In this document: positions 1-4,618 of the stretch, piece after piece | How positions within the stretch are numbered: position 1 is the stretch's first letter | Layout of the letters: every line of letters starts with the position of its first letter | Source: an uncultured Collinsella sp. | GTDB taxonomy: Bacteria > Actinomycetota > Coriobacteriia > Coriobacteriales > Coriobacteriaceae | DNA: 6,965 bases | Assembly: GCA_902493125.1 (NCBI GenBank) | Contig: CABUOF010000086.1 | Coordinates: 1-6,965, forward strand | Reading direction: 5' to 3' | The notes under the pieces: generated by a model | The model's database searches: none | What the model was told of the DNA's origin: nothing | The model's input: the letters and a program-made list of their open reading frames with translations, nothing else | Made by a program: the position numbers and the translations under genes

Positions 1-1
1 G

Positions 2-68
2 GCCCGTGGGTTATACCCTAAGAGCAAACCACCCTTTTTAAGGGTGGTTCTGATTTGCGTTTACGGGC
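2..68 (+). other. Possible three-way-junction RNA structure in leader
   Basis: GCCCGT (2-7) is the exact reverse complement of ACGGGC (63-68), giving a closing helix. Inside it are a small hairpin, GGGT (8-11) with ACCC (15-18) around a TAT loop, and the strong hairpin at 27-49. GCAAA near 24-28 can also pair with TTTGC near 54-58, extending the second arm. The closing helix is followed by TTTTGT (69-74). It could be the 3' end of a structured transcript, a complex terminator, or chance pairing around a simple terminator. It matches no RNA family I recognise (not tRNA, 6S, SRP or RNase P as far as I can tell). The helices are seen; the fold is inference. Confidence 0.3.
27..49 (+). terminator. 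Strong hairpin, candidate intrinsic terminator of upstream gene
   Basis: AACCACCCTT (27-36) and AAGGGTGGTT (40-49) form a perfect 10-bp stem with a TTT loop. The 3' flank (CTGATTTGCGTTT) is T-rich but not a clean T-run, so termination may be partial, or completed by the TTTT after position 68. The element lies before the promoter candidates of the acpS operon, where a terminator for an upstream gene is expected. The stem is nearly symmetric and could work in both directions. The upstream gene is outside the window. Confidence 0.5.
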
Positions 69-70
69 TT

Positions 71-100
71 TTGTCTCACATAGTAGCTGTGTTTTATAAC
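71..100 (+). promoter_or_regulatory. Candidate sigma70-type promoter P1
   Basis: TTGTCT (71-76) resembles the TTGACA -35 box at four of six positions. TATAAC (95-100) matches the TATAAT -10 box at five of six. The spacer is 18 nt. Transcription would start near 107 and give a leader of about 60 nt before acpS. It was found by eye from consensus matches in an AT-richer stretch between a hairpin and the first gene, so it is a prediction only. Confidence 0.4.
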
Positions 101-106
101 CCTCGT

Positions 107-136
107 TTGTCGCATCTTCTGTGAACGGGCTACAAT
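107..136 (+). promoter_or_regulatory. Candidate sigma70-type promoter P2
   Basis: TTGTCG (107-112) is a fair -35 box and TACAAT (131-136) matches the -10 consensus at five of six positions, again with an 18-nt spacer. Transcription would begin near 143, leaving a short leader of roughly 20-25 nt that still contains the acpS ribosome binding site. This makes it a slightly better candidate than P1 for driving the operon. Both could be used in tandem. Confidence 0.45.
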
Positions 137-155
137 AACTTAGTCTGTGCGATAT

Positions 156-163
156 GGAGGTGA
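156..163 (+). promoter_or_regulatory. Ribosome binding site deciding the acpS start
   Basis: GGAGGTGA is an almost complete anti-16S complement. GGAGG (156-160) ends 5 nt before the ATG at 166. An earlier in-frame ATG at 154 overlaps this site and has no Shine-Dalgarno sequence of its own, so 166 is the better start. Confidence 0.8.
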
Positions 164-165
164 AC

Positions 166-705
166 ATGGCTGAAGCTGGTATCGGCGTTGATATCGTCGA
201 GATTTCCCGTATGAAATCAATTCTTGAAAAGACGCCGTCGTTTGCTCGGCGTGTGTTTACCGAAGAAGAGCGTGCGTATTGTGATGCATCATCGCGTCCC
301 GCTGCTCACTATGCCAGCCGCTTTGCTTCGCGCGAGGCGGTACTTAAAGCTCTCGGCACGGGTTTTTGTCAAGGCGTTGGTCGCAAGGATGTTTCGGTTA
401 CGCGTGATAAACTCGGCAAACCGAAGGCGCTGCTTTCGGGCCGTGCACTCGAGATCGCTCATGAGCTGGGTGTTGTTGAGGTCGCTCTTTCCATTACGCT
501 TACAGGAGACTTAGCCGTTGCGAATGCCATCGCGATTACCGAAGATGCTCGGCCTAAGCCAAAAGATGAAAAGGTGAGCACCAAGAAACGCGTAGCGCAG
601 ACATTTAAAGAGGCTCGCTCTGTTTTAGATGAGCTTGAGCAGCTGCAGAATTCAGCATTGACGGAGCACCTGGGCGATGCTTCGCAAGATACGCTAGGAG
701 CATAG
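166..705 (+). CDS. acpS: Holo-[acyl-carrier-protein] synthase (AcpS) with C-terminal extension
   Basis: This enzyme moves 4'-phosphopantetheine from coenzyme A to a serine of acyl carrier protein, activating it for fatty acid synthesis in the cytosol. The protein is 179 residues from ATG 166, chosen because the Shine-Dalgarno site sits 5 nt upstream. Family signatures are clear: GIGVDIVEISRM at 5-16 with the Mg-binding Asp9, FTEEERAYC at 31-39, and RFASREAVLKALGTG at 52-66 with Glu57 and Lys61. Two features are odd. The segment that reads SxTH in many Gram-positive AcpS proteins reads SITLT (109-113), with Leu112 in place of His. About 50 residues follow the usual end of the family (around 120-125 residues); this tail is Lys-rich, then a likely amphipathic helix, then acidic. 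The stop codon directly abuts the nnr start. The family call is firm; full activity is less certain because of the His change. Confidence 0.92.
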   Translation: MAEAGIGVDIVEISRMKSILEKTPSFARRVFTEEERAYCDASSRPAAHYASRFASREAVLKALGTGFCQGVGRKDVSVTRDKLGKPKALLSGRALEIAHELGVVEVALSITLTGDLAVANAIAITEDARPKPKDEKVSTKKRVAQTFKEARSVLDELEQLQNSALTEHLGDASQDTLGA

Positions 706-2322
706 ATGAAACCGGTTTTGAGTACCGAAGAAGTCGTTCGTCTCGAGGATATCATCGAACGCGAAGGGACTTCGAAGGCCGAGCTTATGGAGCTAGCGGG
801 TGAGTTTGCCGCCAACGAGGTCTTGAAGCTCAATCCCGATCGGGTTCTCGTTCTGGTCGGTTTTGGTAATAATGGCGGCGACGGTTGGGTTGCCGCCGAT
901 ATTCTGAGCCATAAGGGTGTGGACGTCGATATCGTTTCGCCGGTTGAGCCGGATGAGATTCCTGCTGCTCTGGCACGTCATGTTGCTCGTCGTACTGCCG
1001 GCCGCGATGTGCACGTTTGCGTCGGCCCCTCGCGTGACGAACTCGAGGTTTTGATCGATAAGGCCGATGTTGTTGTCGATGCCATTTTTGGTACCGGTTT
1101 CCACGGGAATCTGCGTGCGCCGTTCTCCATCTGGATTCCTACGGTCAATGAATGCGCCGATTGTGTCGTATCCATTGATGTCCCCTCGGGCCTGAATGCC
1201 GAGACGGGCGTTGTTGATGACGACTGCATTCGTGCCGAGCATACGGTGACGATGATTGCGCCCAAGATTGGTCTGTATAGCGCTGATGGCCCTGAGTATG
1301 CTGGCGATTTGATCTGCGGCAATCTTTACGACCGTCTTGACGAGGTCATCGATGATGTCGACCACGCCGCCGAGATTGTTGAGCCCGGTGACTTAGTTGA
1401 TTACTTTGCTCCGCTACCTACGAATATCGATAAGTATTCCCGTGGCTCTGTGCTTATTGTCGCCGGATCTGCGCAATATCCTGGTGCTGCCATTATGGCG
1501 GCCAAGTCTGCAGCTCGCGCGGGTGCTGGTTACGTGGCAGTCGCGGCTCCTGACGCCTGCGCCAATCTTATTCGCATGGCACTTCCTTCGATTCCCGTCT
1601 TTGCTATTCCGTCTGATTCCCGCGGCTCCTTTGGCGCCGCTGCGCGCATGACTGTGTGCGAGATTGCAAAGAAGTACAGCTGTGTACTGTGCGGTCCCGG
1701 TATGACGACATCTGCTGGCGCTATGCAGGTGGTTTCGGGCTTGCTCGAGCTTGATGTGCCGCTTATTTTGGACGCCGATGCACTCAACTGCCTTGCTAAG
1801 ATTGCCATTGACGGTATTGATAGTAATCCCGAGATGTATCGTCGCGAGCAGCCGTTGGTTATGACGCCGCACTATCGTGAGCTTTCGCGTCTGGTTGCCG
1901 GTGACGAGGTGAACGACCTTGGTACCGCGATTGCGGCCGCGCAGAAGGTTGTCTGGGCTGCAGGCTCCGACAATCTGGTGGTCATTGCCAAGGGGCCGAC
2001 GACGGCTATCTGTGGCGTTGAGCGTGTGCTGCTGCCGCTCTCGGGTCCGGCTTCTCTGGCAACTGCCGGTTCGGGTGATGTTCTCGCGGGTATTTTGGCC
2101 GGCACGCTTGCCACCATGCGCGACGAGATGGATCGTTGGGAGTTGCTGTATTCGTACGCCGTCGCACTTCACAGCTACGCCGGTTTTGCCGCGGCGACGG
2201 AGTATGGTGAGAAGAGCGTCATCGCGACCGATCTTATCGACTTGATCGGTCCTGCCATGGAGCTGGCGGCAAAGGATGCGCTCGAAGATCTGGGAATCAT
2301 GGACGAAGGGTCGGATGACTAA
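706..2322 (+). CDS. nnr: Bifunctional NAD(P)HX epimerase / ADP-dependent NAD(P)HX dehydratase
   Basis: This cytosolic metabolite-repair enzyme restores hydrated, inactive NADHX and NADPHX. The N-terminal domain interconverts the R and S epimers and the C-terminal domain dehydrates the S form using ADP. The 538-residue length fits the two-domain fused form. The N-terminal YjeF-type domain (about 1-225) shows LMELAG at 27-32, NNGGDG at 55-60, DAIFGTG at 125-131 and SIDVPSGLN at 156-164. The C-terminal ribokinase-like domain (about 235-525) shows KYSRGSVLIVAGS at 243-255, LDADALN at 355-361, and AGSGDVLAG around 454-462 with probable catalytic Asp458. The loop that usually reads TPHPGE reads TPHYRE (387-392). 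AGGAG at 696-700 lies 5 nt before the ATG. The start follows the acpS stop with no gap, suggesting translational coupling. Adjacency of nnr to t6A genes is also known in other bacteria (nnr-tsaE in E. coli). Confidence 0.94.
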   Translation: MKPVLSTEEVVRLEDIIEREGTSKAELMELAGEFAANEVLKLNPDRVLVLVGFGNNGGDGWVAADILSHKGVDVDIVSPVEPDEIPAALARHVARRTAGRDVHVCVGPSRDELEVLIDKADVVVDAIFGTGFHGNLRAPFSIWIPTVNECADCVVSIDVPSGLNAETGVVDDDCIRAEHTVTMIAPKIGLYSADGPEYAGDLICGNLYDRLDEVIDDVDHAAEIVEPGDLVDYFAPLPTNIDKYSRGSVLIVAGSAQYPGAAIMAAKSAARAGAGYVAVAAPDACANLIRMALPSIPVFAIPSDSRGSFGAAARMTVCEIAKKYSCVLCGPGMTTSAGAMQVVSGLLELDVPLILDADALNCLAKIAIDGIDSNPEMYRREQPLVMTPHYRELSRLVAGDEVNDLGTAIAAAQKVVWAAGSDNLVVIAKGPTTAICGVERVLLPLSGPASLATAGSGDVLAGILAGTLATMRDEMDRWELLYSYAVALHSYAGFAAATEYGEKSVIATDLIDLIGPAMELAAKDALEDLGIMDEGSDD

Positions 2323-2324
2323 TC

Positions 2325-3470
2325 ATGAACAAAGCCGATTTGACGCGCTGGTCCTGGGTCGAGATCGACCGCGGGGCGCTCCGCCGCAACACGAGGGCCT
2401 ATAAGAACTTGCTGAATCCACGTCAGCGCCTGTGCTGCGTGGTCAAGGCCGATGCTTATGGTCATGGAGCTGTTGAGTGCGCCAAGATCATGTATTCGGC
2501 CGGTGCCGACATGTTTGCCGTGGCGACGGTTAACGAGGGCGTTGAGCTCCGACAGGGCGGGATTACGAAACCCATCCTCATCCTAAGCGAGCCGCCTATC
2601 GAGGCCATTCCGACGTTGCTCGAGTTTGATATCATGCCCTCGGTCTATACGTCTGACTTTGCTCTTGCGTATGGCGAATGTGCCGTCGCGGCGGGCAAAG
2701 TGGGCAAGTATCATCTCGCCATCGAGACGGGCATGAATCGTATCGGCGTTCACTACACGCAGGTGCTCGACTTTGTCCGCGGTATAAATTTCCATCGCGG
2801 TATTCAGTGCGACGGCGTATTTACGCACTTCGCCACGGCCGATGAACCTTCGGGCTGGGACTACAAGCTGCAGTGTCAGCGCTTTACCGAGGCCGTTCAG
2901 GCCATTAAGGATGCGGGTTTTGATTGCGGTATCGTGCACTGCGCCAACACGCCGTCCTCGATGCTCGATCCCTCGATGCATTTTGATATGATCCGCGCCG
3001 GCGTTGGCTTGTATGGCATGCAGCCGTGCGAGCTGAGTGGCCGCGTGATGCAGCTTGATCCCGTTATGAGCGTCCATGCGCGTGTGACGCGCGTGGCACA
3101 CCCTGCGATGGGTGAGGGCGTGGGCTACGGTTTTACCTACCGCGTACCGCGTACGCGCGTTCAGATCTGCACGCTGCCGATCGGTTATGCCGATGGCCTA
3201 TCGCGTACGCTTTCCAATCGTATGGATGTGCTGTATCGCGGCGAGCGTGTGCATCAGGTTGGCAATATCTGCATGGACCAGTTTATGGTCGCCATTCAGT
3301 CCAACCCGGCACACGAGATTCCCGAGGCCGAGTATGGTGACGAGATGATCATTGTCGGCCGCGATGGCGATGCCGAGATCACTATGGACGAGATGGCCCG
3401 ACTGCGCGGAACGATTAACTACGAGGTCGCCTGCGGCTTTGGCATGCGTCTCGACAAGGTCTACGTGTAG
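2325..3470 (+). CDS. alr: Alanine racemase, PLP-dependent
   Basis: The enzyme interconverts L- and D-alanine with pyridoxal phosphate and supplies D-Ala for peptidoglycan. Its 381 residues match the usual length. VVKADAYGHGA at 39-49 carries the PLP-binding Lys41 at the start of the TIM-barrel domain. RAGVGLYG (RPGxxLYG in most relatives) lies near 225-232. In the C-terminal beta domain, GYGFTY contains Tyr268, the expected second catalytic base. It is followed by LPIGYADGLSR (about 285-295) and by NICMDQF, a conserved substrate-site segment. The ATG is 2 nt after the nnr stop, and an in-frame TGA at 2316-2318 rules out an earlier start. The Shine-Dalgarno is poor (AAGGG at 2306-2310, 14 nt away), so translation probably depends on coupling to nnr. 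Nothing suggests inactivation. Confidence 0.95.
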   Translation: MNKADLTRWSWVEIDRGALRRNTRAYKNLLNPRQRLCCVVKADAYGHGAVECAKIMYSAGADMFAVATVNEGVELRQGGITKPILILSEPPIEAIPTLLEFDIMPSVYTSDFALAYGECAVAAGKVGKYHLAIETGMNRIGVHYTQVLDFVRGINFHRGIQCDGVFTHFATADEPSGWDYKLQCQRFTEAVQAIKDAGFDCGIVHCANTPSSMLDPSMHFDMIRAGVGLYGMQPCELSGRVMQLDPVMSVHARVTRVAHPAMGEGVGYGFTYRVPRTRVQICTLPIGYADGLSRTLSNRMDVLYRGERVHQVGNICMDQFMVAIQSNPAHEIPEAEYGDEMIIVGRDGDAEITMDEMARLRGTINYEVACGFGMRLDKVYV

Positions 3471-3478
3471 GAGCCGCT

Positions 3479-4099
3479 ATGGGCGTCATGCACATCCCCG
3501 GCCATACCCATCAGGCACCACGTGAGGTCGCACTCGAGGAAATTGAGGCCGTTCTGGGCGATTGTCACCTCTGCCAGCTCTACCAGTCGCGTCACAATAT
3601 CGTGTTTGGCGTGGGAAACCCTCGCGCTCGCGTCATGTTTATCGGTGAGGCGCCGGGTCGCAACGAGGATTTGCAGGGCGAGCCCTTTGTGGGGGCGGCA
3701 GGCGAGGACCTCAACGGCATTTTGTCGCTGGCGGGGCTCAAACGCGAGGACGTCTATATCGCCAACGTGCTTAAGTGCCGCCCGCCGGGAAACCGCAATC
3801 CGCGTCCCGAGGAAGTGCTGGCTTGCTCGCCGTTTTTGCGTGAGCAGATTCGAAGCATCTGGCCTGATATTATCGTGACGCTCGGCAACCCCGCGACGCA
3901 CTTTGTGCTTAAGACCGAGATTGGCATTACTAAGCTGCGCGGCAGGTTCCACCAGATGGGGCATTTTGTAGTAATGCCCACTTTTCATCCGGCAGCAGCG
4001 CTGCGCAATCCGGCGTGGCAGGAGCTGCTGGAGGAAGACTTTAAGATGCTGGGCGATTATCTGGAGCGACATCCCGCACCAGAGGACGCCTCGGAATAA
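3479..4099 (+). CDS. Uracil-DNA glycosylase, family 4 (4Fe-4S type)
   Basis: The protein cuts uracil from DNA after cytosine deamination or dUMP incorporation, starting base excision repair. It has 206 residues. Motif 1, GEAPGRNEDLQGEPFVG (56-72), is diagnostic of family 4 enzymes, as is the His-containing motif FHPAAALRNP with His170. Four cysteines spaced as in iron-sulfur family members, Cys29, Cys32, Cys100 (in NVLKCRPPGNRNP) and Cys116, should bind a 4Fe-4S cluster. AGGAG at 3469-3473 overlaps the alr stop and sits 5 nt from ATG 3479, supporting this start. Two in-frame stops in a row (TAA TAA, 4097-4102) end it. Before structural work, relatives were often annotated as phage SPO1 DNA polymerase-related proteins. 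Its link to neighbouring genes looks like operon sharing rather than a common pathway. Confidence 0.92.
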   Translation: MGVMHIPGHTHQAPREVALEEIEAVLGDCHLCQLYQSRHNIVFGVGNPRARVMFIGEAPGRNEDLQGEPFVGAAGEDLNGILSLAGLKREDVYIANVLKCRPPGNRNPRPEEVLACSPFLREQIRSIWPDIIVTLGNPATHFVLKTEIGITKLRGRFHQMGHFVVMPTFHPAAALRNPAWQELLEEDFKMLGDYLERHPAPEDASE

Positions 4100-4111
4100 T
4101 AAGGAGCATAT

Positions 4112-4618
4112 ATGTCCCTGGAGCGCCTGGGGGTAGGTACTTACAAAACGACTTGCGCTGCCGATACGGAGTACTTTGGCGAGCTAATTGCACCGTGCCT
4201 TGAGGACGGCGATGTGCTCATCCTGACCGGTGGCCTGGGAGTGGGCAAAACTCACTTTACCAAGGGCGTCTCGCGCGGGCTGGGCGATGGGCATATGGTT
4301 ACGAGTCCTACGTTTGCGCTCATGGCCGTTCACGATCAAGGTCGTATTCCGCTGTTTCACTTTGATCTATACCGCCTGGAGCATGCCTACGAGCTCGAGG
4401 ATACGGGCATTTTCGATGTGCTGGGCTATGAGGGTGCTTGCCTGCTGGAATGGGGCGAACAATTCCAGGACGAGCTGACGGATGAGTATCTTTCGGTGAC
4501 GCTCAAGCGTGATGAGGGCGACAGCGATGTGCGAACGATAACGCTTGAGGCGCACGGTGACCGCGCAATGGAGCTTTCCCATTTGATTGATAAGGCTGTA
4601 CAAGATGAGCTTGCATAA
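4112..4618 (+). CDS. tsaE: tRNA t6A37 biosynthesis ATPase TsaE
   Basis: TsaE is the P-loop ATPase that resets the TsaB-TsaD complex during threonylcarbamoylation of A37 in ANN-decoding tRNAs. The 168-residue protein has the family's Walker A, GGLGVGKTH at 40-48, then TSPTFALM (64-71), the nucleotide-sensing segment. FHFDLYRL (82-89) carries Asp85 and Tyr87, followed by ELEDTG at 94-99 and LLEWGE (111-116) with the conserved Glu-Trp pair. AAGGAG at 4101-4106 lies 5 nt before ATG 4112, a strong site. The last 14 nt overlap the start of the tsaB-rimI-tsaD frame, which encodes its partners, so the subunits are likely made in a coordinated ratio. No anomaly was seen. Confidence 0.95.
   Translation: MSLERLGVGTYKTTCAADTEYFGELIAPCLEDGDVLILTGGLGVGKTHFTKGVSRGLGDGHMVTSPTFALMAVHDQGRIPLFHFDLYRLEHAYELEDTGIFDVLGYEGACLLEWGEQFQDELTDEYLSVTLKRDEGDSDVRTITLEAHGDRAMELSHLIDKAVQDELA

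Noticed and set aside
154..165. Upstream ATG at 154 as the acpS start (183 residues).
   Set aside because: It overlaps the Shine-Dalgarno sequence itself and has no ribosome binding site; ATG 166 is ideally placed.
1673..1688. Perfect inverted repeat AGTACA-GCTG-TGTACT, operator-like.
   Set aside because: It lies inside the nnr coding region far from any promoter candidate, occurs once, and is readily explained by codon sequence.
1414..2172. Minus-strand open frame (252 codons) opposite nnr.
   Set aside because: It is antisense to the intact dehydratase domain of Nnr, has an Arg/His/Thr-rich composition and no motif.
3139..3160. Repeated CGCGTAC units in alr resembling a small repeat.
   Set aside because: They are explained by adjacent Arg/Val/Pro/Arg codons in a high-GC gene, with no further copies.
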